This document shows positions 1 through 12,900 of a stretch of DNA of 64,000 nt, piece by piece. The notes under the pieces were generated by a model. It had not been told where the DNA came from and searched no databases. It worked only from the letters and a program-made list of their open reading frames with translations. Location of the stretch: contig LSYV01000007.1 in NCBI GenBank assembly GCA_001584585.1, forward strand, positions 1,761,976 through 1,825,975, given 5' to 3'. Within the stretch, counting starts at the first letter, position 1. Every line of letters begins with the position of its first letter. The DNA is from Gonium pectorale. Lineage: Eukaryota > Chlorophyta > Chlorophyceae > Chlamydomonadales > Volvocaceae. The position numbers and the translations under genes are program-made.

Positions 1-354
1 GAAGAACATATATACACCAGCTGGAATCATGACTTCAGCCATCACGTACCACGTTAGGAAGGCCTGTCTTCCGCTTACCCTGCCTAGCTACCCTTCAGCA
101 GCTTACCCTGCCAGTACCCTACCATGCACGCCTTCCCAACTCGCCGACCCCACCCTTTCTGTACGTACTCGCTATCTGGCCATCACTAGCCTCCGTCAAA
201 GATCAGATGAGAGAAAGAAACCGCCCCCCGGCGTCCCTGCTGTGGCCTCTAAAGGGCTAGGGGGGACGCGTGCCGCCCGAGCAGCTATACAGCAGTGTGG
301 CGGCCCAAGAGCCCAGAGTGAGGGGACGCGGTGCAGGCAGGGGAACGTGAACGA

Positions 355-1320
355 GGGACGCGGATGCCCATTATAACCCAAGGGTCCAAGGCGAGAGGGC
401 GGGTTGTGGGGGCGTAGAAACACCACGGTTTCCGCACGAAGCGCAGCGTAGTAGCGGAAACCAAGGTTTCCTGCGTTCGGCTGGCAGGCGTTTGTGCACG
501 TCGGTGCTGTCCGGTAGTACGGCAGTACGAGGCCGGTAGGCCAGTGTTCATAGGTTGCTTGTCGCACCGGTCGGTGCTAGCTAATTCGTGAGTTTCCTCT
601 GACACCGCCGGGCCAAACTGAGCCAAACTACGTTACAGTCCCTGGCCAGTCTCGGCTCGGTATGTAGATCAGGGCTCGCCCCCCCCCCTAAGCGACGCAA
701 GACGCAATGCTGGAAACCTCGGGGGAGGGCGTCAATCATACTCCGATCCAAGGGCCCAAAGCGAAACAGCAGAGCGTGACAGCGCGGGAAACGCAGGGGT
801 ACGGCGTCCATTCTGAGCTACTAACCCAAGGTCCCAGGGCCAGGGGGCAGAGTATTGGGACGCAGGAATGCATGCGTCATAACACAAGGGTCTAGGGCAA
901 GCGCAAGGTGTGGGCCAAGTGATACGCAAGAGGATAGCGCCTATCCGCGCGCAAGGGCCCAAGGGAAGGGGCGGGGTGGGGCGTGGTGGTGCGGGAAGTA
1001 CAGGGTGTGATACGGCTTCCATTGTAACCCAAGAGCAAGGGGCGGGGGTGGGGGCTCGGGTTAGGGAGACGAGGGTTAGAAGAGTCAGAGTGAAGGACCG
1101 CGGGGTGGGGGCCGCCGCAAGCAGGGCGGGGAGAGCCTCCATCTTAACCCAAGGGCAAGGGGCGGAGTATGAGGGCATTGGAAAGTCGGCAGCAGGGCGT
1201 ATCTTAAGTACCGCAATCTTAGGGGCCGAGACGAGATAGAGGCCGAGCGTGCGTAGGGGCGCGGAAAACGCGGGGGGAGGGCGTCCATTGCAACCGAGGG
1301 TCGAGGGGGTGGAGAGTGGA
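355..1320. repeat. Degenerate satellite-like array
   Basis: A core resembling TCCATTNTAACCCAAGGGC recurs with drift near positions 365, 731, 806, 868, 1017, 1137 and 1283, each followed by G-rich sequence containing GGGCGGGG-type runs. Spacing is irregular, roughly 60 to 360 bases, so it reads as an old, decayed array. The long open frames on both strands here are a by-product of the base composition and show no splice-consistent coding structure. Confidence 0.6.
421..689. repeat. Interspersed repeat, copy 1 (about 270 bp)
   Basis: This segment matches 9689-9957 closely, from the CACGGTTTCCGCACGAAG block through GATCAGGGCTCGCCCCCC. It begins with a short hairpin (GGTTTCCGC paired with GCGGAAACC) and contains a GTAGTACGGCAGTAC near-palindrome. 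It interrupts the satellite-like array. No coding potential is seen. It could be a MITE or SINE-like element; the class is not resolved. Confidence 0.65.
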
Positions 1321-2357
1321 GCAACGTTTAACGGAGGGGCGGAAGGTCGGCGGCTGCCGGGGCACACACACGGGCGTGTTGGTCCCCCAACTCGCCAAGC
1401 CCAGCAGCTCACCACGGTAGGGAGTCGCCCAGAAGACCGCCCTTCACGGCTCGCCTACCTAAACTCTGTGTCGCACCGCCACAGGCGGTCCCTTGTTCAC
1501 CCACACGTACGAGTAGTCCATTCCACCTTGCTTACTTCTTGCTTATACGGCTTCTACTTAAGTGTATATCTGTAGTGTGGTCAAATTTGAGATGGAATAC
1601 TTTACTGCGATCGCACGGTGCAGGACAAGTAAATCGTCAACGAAAAGAGTGAGGCCAAGAACCGAGAATAGGAGCAGAACGTTGAATACTAAATTGCCTT
1701 ATATATGCTTACATGTATGTAGTGGGCTTCAACTGAGTTTCAATCCAATTTTACGCCAGCACCCGCGCCGCGTGACACCTACCGCACCTGTCGTGAGCCA
1801 GCAGTCTTGGCCATTGTGACGCAGGTCTTTCCTCACTGCTGCAGATAGTACGGCCTGCCAGCGCATAACTCACAGTACGGTACGGCGTTCCGGTAGGTCA
1901 CGTAAGAGGCAGGTCTCTCAGGGGAATGGGCTTTGGCTCTTCGAGGAGCCCTACCTGCTTCCTCTGGATTTGCTAGGGTGAGCAGTAGCAGCCGTCTCGG
2001 GCTTTCTCCGATATATAACGTGATGATTTCGCAAACGCTTTGGTCCACTCCGATCGAGACACAGAGTGCATTTGCGAAAGCGCCTCCAAGGCGCCTGTTT
2101 TCGCACCTGCAAAGCAAGCGAAGCAATCCCTTTTTATATCCATGACGCGCCGCCTGGCTTACTTCTGCTGCTAGTTAAATGCTTGGCTTGCTACCGCTCT
2201 TTCCAATCGATCTGGATCCCTCTGCCCCACCCCCCGGCTCATCCCCACCGCCCCCCAACCCCTCTCCGTTTTATTATTTCCCGCCCGTTTCCCGTGCGTC
2301 CACCTATGGCCCGCCATCGAACTCTGCCACAGGTTAGTGAAACACGAGTGAAGAAAC
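1321..2357. other. Upstream region of gene A, no gene seen
   Basis: No splice-consistent open frame was found. From about 2060 onward the sequence is partly alignable to the region upstream of gene B (about 24040-24286), for example the GGCGCCTGTTTT block and the CCCGCCCGTTTCCCG block. That marks this end as part of the tandem duplication. The alignable part probably contains the promoter and 5' untranslated region. Confidence 0.5.
2131..2139 (+). promoter_or_regulatory. Possible TATA element of gene A
   Basis: TTTTTATAT lies about 220 bases upstream of the chosen ATG. In the alignable region upstream of gene B the same place holds a longer TATA-like run (24103-24110). A second candidate, ATATATAAC, lies at 2011-2019. 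Assignment rests only on sequence and paralogue position. Confidence 0.3.
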
Positions 2358-3911
2358 ATGGCGACAGGTGGTCCTCCAACGGTGGAGTTTGGCGACCGAC
2401 ATTCGGCGGGTGAGTCTAACAGCCAACAACTCTCGCCCTACTACCCTGCCTGATCAACGTCACCTGTCGTTTGCATCGGTTTTGCGCGATCGACGGGCTG
2501 CCTCAGAAAGCTCGTTAAGCCAATATTGAGTGCGCCCTACCTACCTAGCGCCATCTTCCTTACTTCCGCCGCGCGCGCTTGCAGGCACCGGCTCCAAGAT
2601 GGCGAGGTCGCTGAGCGTCAAGGAGATTGTGCGGCAGAGTGCGTACGGGGGCAATTGGAAAAGTTGGGGGCAGGGGGCAAGCCAGGCTCGAGGTGACATG
2701 CGGTGACTCGTGCGCACACGAGGAGGGTTGACACGAGGCCTCGAATCGTAGTATCGGGGAATGGGTAGCGTGTCACAAATTTAACGGCACAGCGGAATCC
2801 CGCCCTTGCAGAATTTGGGTTTTGTCAAATTCCGGTTCCGTCCTTGTCGAATTGCTCCCGGGTTGGCCGAATCCCCTCCCGCCCGCCAATAATCCAGCTT
2901 CGGTCGGGCTGCCTGCGATTCCGTCCTGCGCCCTGGCTCCCGACTATGGCCCACGCTGTGCAATAAACTGCAATAAACTGCAAACTGATGATAGTTGTGC
3001 GCAATCGATGCTCGGGATGGGAGCTTCATTCATAGGTGCTGTGGTCTTCTAGGCGAATGAAGCCTGATGAGCAAGAGGCGTCACCTACATACCTGGCGGG
3101 CACCTCGCTCGTCAAAGCACCTGCCCCTTCACATCTTGCGCCTTAGCATTGCCTTCCCTGCTGCTCGCGTTGAACCTTTTCGACGCAGTTGGTTCCCAGA
3201 ACCGGGACAAGAAGCTGATGAAGATCCTTGAGGGTACGAGCGTGCTGCCGGCGGTACCTCGCGCCTGCGCACCTTTATTTGTCATTGTTGCACGTGTGTG
3301 AGCTGTACGCTCACCATGCGGTGCTTTCTATGTGCAATATGGATCGGGCACTAGGAAAACAGGAACATGGAAGCCATCTCATGTGCTTGGCTTTGATGTA
3401 TTTCGGGTGTCTGTGTTTCTCCGGTGATGCTGGCGTCATTGCAGGCATAGGCAGTTCTTGCGGTTCAGTGTGAACACCTTGAACACCTTGATGTATAGCC
3501 TCTACGTTTTGAACCTCCCCGGGTGCGAACATTACATTGTGACGGCAAGCGCCCTTTGAGCCCTCCTTTACATCTGCTGCCTGCAGAGCTGGACCGCGAT
3601 GGCAGCGGCCAGATCGACGTGGCCGAGCTCATTGATCTGCTGGAGGATGTGCGCCGCGGCCGCAAGGAGCGGAAGTACATGTGCTTCGCCATGATTGCCA
3701 TGTTCGTGTTTGGCATCGTCCTCATCGGTTCCATCATTGGCCTCACGTAAGTATCAATGTCTGCACGCTTACCGTGTTACGTTGCTTGCCTTTATTTGAT
3801 TGTCCGATGTCCTTTACCTGCTGGGTCTTTGTAACAACCAATCTCTGTTTCCCCCGCCGCACGCCTCGTTCCCCCAGGTACGCCATGCTGTACAGCCTCA
3901 AGGACACTGAG
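2358..3911 (+). other. Gene A exons 1-5: N-terminus, EF-hand, membrane helix
   Basis: Exons are 2358-2409, 2585-2638, 3189-3233, 3587-3746 and 3878-3911. Exon 4 encodes the loop [12 protein letters not shown], which has canonical Ca2+ ligands at loop positions 1, 3, 5, 9 and 12 (D, D, S, D, E), and then the hydrophobic segment [20 protein letters not shown]. The basic stretch just before the helix predicts that the N-terminus is cytosolic. Exon 4 reads the same as its counterpart in gene B over all 160 bases. EF-hand plus single helix is a recurrent arrangement in chlorophyte surface proteins as far as I know, but a single EF-hand normally needs a partner, so dimerisation is possible. Confidence 0.85.
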
Positions 3912-6900
3912 GTGAGAGCACGGGCTGAGTGAATGAAGACGTGGTCCACCTAGACTGCTGGTGCATGTTCAGGAAGTGCATATACTCGTACATGTGCATG
4001 TGAACTGTCCTCCTACTTAAGGCCCCATCGAACACGTGCGCATGACACATGTATTGCTGTTATGTCACCCGCGCTATGTGACTGCTGGCAGGCTGCGATC
4101 GACCATTATTACGGTCTGGACCTGTGGACATGACAAAGGGGCCTGCCCTTCGCCAGGCACCCCATCTGATACGGCCTGGTTTTGCCACCTCACAACCCTC
4201 GCCCCTTGGAAACCGCCATTTGCAACCCAAAGGTCAAGGACGGCATCATGTTTGTCAAGAACTCGGACGGCTCGTCATTAGAGATCGTCCGCACCGGTTC
4301 AGCCGAGTTCACCGTTGTGAACGGAGCCATGGTTCAACGAGCCGGTACGGCAGCCCAGAACACCACTGCAAACGTCCTTCAAACCGCAGCGTGAGTAGTG
4401 GCTCTGACGCCGTCAGGGGAAGGCAGGGTGGGCATGAGCAATTGATGCATGCCATCTGGGTGCTGTTGTCGGTTTTACCTTGAGGCACATGTGCGGCATA
4501 GCCTGTGACAGCCACCTACATACAACGGATGACTATATGTATGGTTGTGCCGCATGTACCGTACATATATGTGCCATGTTCCGCCCGCCCGCAGTTACAT
4601 GGGCACCCCTCAGTCGCTGAATAGCGAGATCGACATTGGGGAGCTGCTTGAGCTCAAGTATCTCCTGGTGCGTGCGTGTGATGAGGTGGCTGGCGTAACG
4701 TACGGCTCACACCCCAAGGGACATCATCTTTGTAATCTTATGTCGTTGTCATACATAAGTACGTGAATGGTGCCTCACCACTGGCCAAGGTCCTGGGCTG
4801 GCAGCGGCATACGACCTGAGCTTTCACCCCAGTTTGCCCGATTTGTCGCCCATCTGCCCTCAGATCAACGGCACGGGCAAGGCGCAGCTGGGACTGGTAG
4901 TGCATGGTGTTGCGCGCGTTCCATTGGAGGGCAGCGTTCACGGAACCGTGCTGCACATCGTCACGGCGGCAGGTGCGTGCGCGGGTCACGCTTGCTTGGC
5001 GGCTCCAACAAGAGATCATTGCAATTGATGGGGCGCCATAAGCGTTTCAGCTCATTCCTATCGACGAGCTGGGCCAAGGCGCCATTGGGGCGTCCAAACG
5101 TTTTCCAGGATGGCTACGCCAGCAGTGGCATGCTTCGATTCAGTACCCGCCGCACATAGAAGGTGGCACACTTTTGCTTCGTCCAGACGACATGTCGTTA
5201 CCACTTTGCAGTACCTGATGATTTGTTGTGGCTTTGCTTATCGTGAGCACCCGCAGGCACCATCACGCTGGATAGCACTGTCATCACCTTCTCCACCGCC
5301 ATCGCCAACATTTTCGCCGAGGCGGGCTTCCGTGTTTCCGGCACCCGCCGCGCGCTCCTGGGTGAGCCAGCATGCCGTCAAGGGAGTGCAATGCCAGCGT
5401 GTGTAGTTACAACACCATTTTGGCTGCACTTCACCCCTTCACCCCTTCGCCGCTGTCAGAGCGCACCTATGCCCCCCCTGTGCCCTTTCGCTTTACACCG
5501 CTGGAAAACCGATGACATGTCGTACCCCCCCTCCATGTCATAAACAGGCTCATACGCCGTGCTGGGCTTCTTCAATACGATCAAGGTGCGTAGCCAGGCT
5601 ACATACGGTGTCACATGGCTCGTGCGGGACGAGGTTCAACAACCGTGTCGCGCCCTACTCGACTGGCCTTCCCTTGCTTGGCTGCATCTGGGCTGCAGAC
5701 GCGTAGATGGTTTACTAACAGGCATCCATGCGCATCACATTTATCGATCGTGGCATACATGTTCAGCAAGCTCTGTGCATTCTCACCGCTGTCTGGCACC
5801 ACACCGTGGAAACTTGCAGGACCTTTCCGCTGCCGGCAAGCCGCCGAGCCAGCCCGAGCCCAAGCTGCCCTCGGAGAACTTCGTCATGAAGCTCAAGGTG
5901 TGGCAGCTTGGACTCCCTACTAGGTTCATGTTGCTAACAAACAGTTTCGGTAACGTCTGCATCAGGCCGTCAGTACCGCGTACCTCCTCCATCTAAGCAC
6001 ATACCGGTACAGCGCATACCATCACAAGGCGGGCCCCAGGTGCAACCAGGGGCCTGACCTTTGGGCGCTCACCTTTACGGGGTCACTTGTGACGTGCGCC
6101 AGCTGATACGGTAGAAGCGCTTCTCCATCCGTACTGTAGTCAGCCATGCCATTGCTGGCCTCCGCGCAGATCTATGAGCCCTGCGTCATCCCGGACCAGC
6201 CCAAGACCGACCGCTGCACCTACGTGCCGCCCGAGACTGCCGGCTCCAGCGGCTACGCTCCCCCTCCGCCGTCCCCAATCGCCCCCTCGCCGCCCATGCT
6301 GGACCCCAACAGCACCCAGAACGGCACCGGTAACGGCACTCGGCGTGCCCTGGCCTCGTCAGCGCCATCAGCAGCCACCACTCGCCGCCGGCTCCACCAC
6401 GCCTGGGTCGCCACCGCCCCAGCCCTCCACAGCAGTGAGGGCAGCAGCCACCGTCGCCGCCGCAACAGGTGGATGGGGAAGTGCACTCTCCCAATGAATT
6501 GCGTGACAAGCAACTAGATAGCTTGCTCACGTTGGCCTGGCAATGGCGGACCGCCTTTGCTGATTTGCTCTTACCCACTCGGCGTGCGTAAGTGATGCGG
6601 TGTGCAATACATACTGCCGAATATTGAAGGTTGCAAGACCGAAGTCGGAACTTTGCACTCATACCTCGCCCGACCCTTTCGCAGGGCCCTGGCAGGTGTG
6701 AGGGGCGGCGTATAGCGGTAGGACGCAGTCTGCTCGTGGACGACAGCGCAATCTCGGGGTCAGAGATCTCCGCCACACCATGCACTGTACATTGGAAAGC
6801 TGGTCTGCAAGCGGGTTAGGAAAAGGCTACGGCCCAATCCCACGAGTTGTGGAGCTACTGACAAGCATGTTCGCTTGCATGCGTGCCAACGCTGACACCG

Positions 6901-9900
6901 TATATCGTACGTACGCACGACAGAGGACGATACCAAGGACCTCGCCGGCGTCGAGCTGTACAAGGGCTCCCGCTACATGACCCAGTGCGTGAGGCCGCCG
7001 GGGGAAAGGGATTGATCTTGTTAGGAAAGAACTGTCGATCTGCGTCTGCATTTGCCTTCACTAGATGTCTGACCTTGGATGTAACTCTTAGTCACATAAG
7101 GCTTGCAAGAGATCATCTGCACGCGCGTGATATCAGGCAGCGGCCGAGGAAAATTGGGTCTGAACAGTCATAAGTGCAGTTGCAATATGAGCGGCGGACA
7201 GCATAACGAGTCGGTTGCAAGCCCACATAACAAGTCATGAAAAATGTCCCCCCCCCAATATGAGTTTGCCCCACAATGACAGGTCCCGTTTCCCGAGTGG
7301 ATCGTTGCTTCAACCCACGAACGAACCCAGCAGTAGTCAGTCGCTGTTGTCGGAGGGGCTCCCTGCTAGAGGCGTTCTCCGACTGATGCTGATGCCTATG
7401 TTCCTCAATCCCACAGCCACGAGACCACTGTCTCGTACAATGGCAAGATCCGTGTGATGTACGACTTCCCGATCTACCCGTTTTGGCAGAAGGTCGAGGT
7501 TATGTCCGGAACGACCGTCTACTCCTGGCAGCAGAATGTGGGTATTATGATAACGGTCCCGAAATGGCGTTTTCGTTAGCCTCACACGAAGCGGCACGCA
7601 CGGGGCGCAGCCAACGCATATGTTCGCCCGGCCGCGTTACCAACTACCACCACAGCGATGTACAAGCAAGTGCACCGGTCTGGGTGAACAGTCTTGTGCG
7701 CCCAGGGCGGCGTACGCCTAAGCCGTGTTCGCCTGCGTTCACGGTACCCGACATAGGTATCCGTTCCGCCCAATGGGCTGCCCGCTCTCTCTCTCTCATG
7801 CAGGTGCTTCCCGAGGGCAGCACGAATGAGGTTCTGCCGTACTTCTGCGGTAACTACTCGGCAGCCACTACCGGGGCGGCTGGCCTGAACGCCAGCAGCG
7901 TCCTCAACTACACCTACACCGGGATTGACTCGGTTGGGGACACGTAAGCGGGCTACACTCAGTCCCATTTGATAGCTTGTCAGATTGCCTTCTGTGCTCG
8001 CCTGAAGGACATGTAATCGGGGCTTCAGCCGGAAATAAACGAACGCCGTAGGGATTATATCATGGCATATGGCATAGGCCGCCATGATCCTCGCGCTGGC
8101 GGGCTGCGAGGTGCTTGGCTGCTAGCACGTATTCCGGATTTGCAGTTGTCGTCGGCTGGGCTTGGACCCCAACTCACGGTCGTTGCGGGTGCGCCATACA
8201 GCCACTGTGATGCCTGCGGCCGTGATTAACACCGCCGCCTCCTCTGTACTCATAGCGCGATTTGCCTCATGAATCCCCACGAGCAGGCTCGCACGTCACT
8301 TCGAGCTGAACGTGCTTCAGCTCTCGGACAAGACCGGCAAGACCGAGGTCATGCGGATTGTGAGTGACGGCCACTGCCACGGCCCTGAATTTGCAACAGG
8401 AACCCGACATAGAGACCCTGCGAAGTGCCTTACATCGCACCTCCTGTACTGCGTACGGACGTGCCCACACCACCTGCCTGTGGCTGGTGTGCCGGGTCCT
8501 TTCCCGGGGCATAGATAGATGAATGACATCTGTTTCGGTACCCTTGAAGGCGCCGGGTTCGTTCATTTGATGTGTACGCAGGACTACTGGGACTCTCTGG
8601 ACACATACACGCCGCTGCGGTTTGAGTTTACCCACAAGGACATCGGTCAGTCGGTTAGAGGGTCTGGTTCGGTTGGTATGTGAGCGTTTGTTGCTTGTGG
8701 TGGGTCATGTACATCATATGCGCTTGAGGTTTGCCGCTAGGCATCCAACACGCACCGGCGGCGCGTCCTGTAAACGGTCCAGTCGCTATGGTCCCTTCGT
8801 GCTCCTTGCCAGCCCTAAACTCCCACTCCCTCCAATGGGCCTGCAGGCACGGTGATGATCGACGTGGTTGAGATCCGCGCCATCACCGCCTCCAACCCCG
8901 AGGCGCAGTCCGCCATGTTCGTGGCGCCTCTGATGGCCAACGTCAACGCATCGTGCCCCAACGATCCAAGCCTTCCCCACCTGTCGTCGCCTTTCAAGGC
9001 CCGCGGTGCCGTCGTGTCGGCCGACATGCCCACCGGTGCGAATGCAGTGTATGTGGGGCAGCGTGCAGACAGTACTTGCAGGAGGAGGGGTTGGAGCGAG
9101 AGAGAAAGGGAGCATGCAACGAAGCCAGCCCTCCTATGAGGCGAATCTGGCCCACTCGCTCCGCCCACAGTATCGCCTGTCATTCTGCATGAGGAAGTCG
9201 GCGGGTCTTGTTGGCAGAGTACCTGCAAGCTAGACTGCTCGAGTTTGCCGCATTGATCGTTTATTTAGGTGGGCTCTGAAGGCCTCGTAGGGCAGATTTT
9301 CCAGGTGGGGTGTGCTCGGCGCGCAACTGCAGTACGCCATCGGCAGCGAGCTCACGACTGTCTTCGCTCATCCCTAGCACAATCACAGCTGGACCACTCG
9401 CAGGGGCCGACGCAGCCACCGGCCGGCGCCTGATTGAGCAGTCGGTCGTTCTGGCGCACCAGTGGAGCCAGCTGGACCACGAGAAGGGCACTGGCGACTG
9501 GCCGCAGTGGGCGCTCGACGTGTACGGCGGAGCGCATCCTGCCAAGAGGTCGGACGCCGCAGTCCGCCGGGTGAGCGCAGCGAGCCAGCGATATGTGTGA
9601 GGCCATCTGCGCAGGTACTCGCGCCGCCCTGAAGGAAGTATCGAAAGCCCTGCGGTACCTCCTAGGTTCAACACTTCACCATTAGGAACCACGACGGTTT
9701 CCGCACGAAGCGTAGCGTAGTAGCGGAAACCTAGGTTTCCTGCGTTCGGCTGGCAAGCGTGTATGCACGTCGGTGCTGTCCGGTAGTACGGCAGTACGAG
9801 GCCGGTAGGCCTGGGTTCTTAGGCTGGCACACCGGTTGGTGCTAGCTAATTCGCGAGTTTTCCTTTTGTCAGATCTGACACCGCCGGGCCGGACTGAGCC

Positions 9901-12900
9901 ATACTACGTTACAGTCCCTGGCCAGTCCCGGTTCGGTGGATCAGGGCTCGCCCCCCATCCCCCGTTAGATCACGCGACCCAAAACACATTAGATCGGCAT
10001 CCGTTACGATGCCGATGCCGTTACGATGCCGATCTAATGTGTTTTGGGTCGCGTGTGCATGGCCACCGTACTGGTACGGAGAACTTCTTATCAGATGTGC
10101 ACCGAAGGAAGGTCTGTGAATGTGCAATTATATGGTGCTACTAGCAGCGCTTTGTAACGAAGTCCCTCCTGACGTTCCTCCTGTAACCAGATGCTGGGGG
10201 AGTGCGGCACCAAGGTGACCATTGGAATGGACATCGAACCCTGCGGATTCGACTACTGGGGCTATCAGTAAGTCAACCACATTCAAGTTCTTGCTGCGAG
10301 TATCGAGTTGAACCTTGCTTTCTCCACTCTGCTGTAGGAACGGCGCCTTTGGACTCAGTGTCCGCTGCGGAGGCAACGGTAAGCAAGTTTCACCATCTGC
10401 CGCCAACTTCCCGCGCGTCGAACCCTAAATCATTGATCCACTTCCGTTTTGCGCAGTTGGGCCCGTTGAGGTTGAAGGCTCTCTGGAGCTCGACACCTGT
10501 AAGTGTTGCTCACATTGGATGGGCCCGCACGCGCGCAGAGATGTCAACAGCAGAAGAGTGTTTCCCTATCCTGAGTTGTGGCCTGAGCATACAACCTTCA
10601 TTCGTTTTATGGTGACTTAGCAAGGCTGCCCCTTACTCACATCATCCCTTGACGCATGCGGACTAAGTCTGCTAGTCGGTCATCGCCTTCAACATGGTGC
10701 TTATATGCCCGTTTACGTTCTCCGCAGGCGACTCCAAGATCAAGGGCTGCCTCACGATCGGTGTTGGGCTGCCGGATGATAACTGGTTGGTCAAGAAGGC
10801 AGGTCATGATGCTGGCCACGCACGGATACGGGTAGCATGGTGGCAGGGGTTTCCGAGACGGGGGTTGCGTTGACAATGCAACAGATGGACAGTGAATGGC
10901 CCTTCACGTATATGCATGCCGCGTACAGCAGTAGAGAACGACTGGCATGCCCGCAGATCGGCATCGACCTGTCCATTGAGTTCGCCTCAGCTTGCGTTGG
11001 CTACAACTACAAGGAGAAGTACTTCTTCATCGAGGCGTCACTCATGTGAGTATGTCAAGCAAATGTAGGATGGCTTCTGTGGTACGAGCCGTCGGCGTGC
11101 GATGCCCGCTTTGTCCGAGTACCGTAGTTTATAAATACATGCCTTTGGCTCATCAAAACTGAACAAGACTGCAAAAACAAATGAGTTACCATCGTGTTAC
11201 TGGTAAGGACGGCCGGCGCAATTTGACGGTCCACTTAGGCCTTACGGACGTGTTTCCTGCTGTACAGGAACCTGCACGCATCTTGCCTCCACGCTATCCC
11301 CTATACCCCTGCCCCAACTCGTTACCTGTTACATACAGACTCAACCTCATCGTTTTCAAGGCTGAGCTGAGCATGGAGATGGATTTCAGCTCGTGCTGCA
11401 TCTGGATTGCATCCGTAAGTAGATAGCACGCTCGGATAGATAGATGTGCTCTTGCGGGAGTGTTACAGGGCGGGTGTGCCCACCTTCTGATGGGCTCTTG
11501 AGGGGAAAGGGGACCTGCGCCGTCTCCTTTGCAAGTGGATAGAGCAGCCGGCTTTGCGGTCTGCAAGGCAGGTGTCACACCCGACTTCTTTGATCCCTGG
11601 GTCATTCACTTGACGCCTGCATCTGGGCGCGGAGGTCCATTTACCCGTGCAGCTATTTTTGTGCTTCTCACTCGGTATGGCAGCTGGGAGAAATATGATT
11701 GGTGCCTAAATATATGCCAGCTCTCCCTTTCGCCTCTCCCTCGCTCCAGGTCAACCTTGAGGCGTCTGTTGGCGTGAGCTTCTTTAACATCTGGGTCACA
11801 GTTGGCGACATCGATATTGTGACGGATGTGTACCTCCGGGTGCGTTCGTTCCTCGCGCCTGCTTACTTGCTATGCCTGGGCACCGCAAAACTGACACATG
11901 TTGCTGTCATGTTCAGGGCAACCCCGAGAAGCAGGATGAAACGGAGAACCCCACTGGTGAGTGCGCAATTCGCGTCACTAGTCCACATGCACGTGTGCTA
12001 CGTATATCTGCATGGGCGCTCCCACTAAAGCTGTCTAGCTGCTGCCGCTGCTGGCACATACAGCACGTGTCGGCCAGGGAGGCGGCAGGAGAAAGCTTAA
12101 GCAGTGCAAGTGGAAGGCCCCTTATCTGCGCGTGCCTTTTTCGCACATGCTTCTGGCTCAGACCGAAGCTAAACGCCCTGTATTTGTCGTTCCTAATGCA
12201 GCGCTCAACCTTGCGACGGGCTGGATGAGCGTCGCGGATGGTGAGTTGGGACGGCGTAGCGCCATCACGAGGGGCCCCGGGACGAGTGGGGAAAGAGAAG
12301 TATATATTCAGTGCTCTTTGCATCAGCTCGATTGCAACCGCTCTCTCTGAGATGTCTAACAACTGCCCGCAGGCTACTGGGGCGACTGGAACAAGCTGTC
12401 GTACCCCTGTAGCAAGTTTGCGTACAATGCGGTACGTGCGTGCAGTACAGCTTTCGGTCGTGCACGCTGGGCCCGAAACGACACGAGCTGCGTTGCTTGT
12501 GCGGCTAGCTCGCTCCGTAGCATCTACCGGTGGGCTTTCAGCGATGCGATTGCTGTCATTTTCCCAATGCAAGCGTGCGTCAGATTGGGCAGTGGGCTCT
12601 GGAGGGGTAATGCACGCCTAGTGACCCAATACTGTCGAGGACGACGTTTTAACTCTGCCAATGCGTTTGCCTTGCACAGGACAAGGGCTCGATGGAGGTG
12701 CTTGGTCTGCCCATGAACAGTTACCAGCTGCGTATGGAGGCTCCGCAGGGCGGCGGTGACGACACGGCCCTGAACGGAATCAGTGTTGGCTGTATGACTG
12801 GCACGGCCAACACCGTAGAGAGCGGCGACGGGTAAGTGCTTGTAGGGAAGATTGTGCACGGCAAGTTCGTTCATTGTATCCGGGGTGAAACACTGCGACC

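Larger units (their letters stand above)
6924..12240 (+). other. Gene A exons 13-28: central ectodomain of unknown fold
   Basis: Exons are 6924-6984, 7417-7537, 7804-7943, 8287-8359, 8582-8645, 8847-9035, 9404-9570, 10191-10267, 10338-10378, 10457-10498, 10728-10798, 10957-11045, 11339-11414, 11750-11839, 11917-11956 and 12202-12240. The region has alternating hydrophobic strands with paired cysteines (for example CSKI-like and SSCCIWIA segments), suggesting disulfide-linked beta-sheets. Exon 23 (10728-10798) ends in AAG followed by GCAGGT, a GC donor, which is the only way to keep phase into exon 24. No family is recognised. Confidence 0.75.

Noticed and set aside
732..1415. 227-codon minus-strand open frame near the window start
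   Set aside because: It lies over the degenerate satellite, its residues reflect the repeat composition (Pro/Ala/Leu), and no splice or domain support exists.
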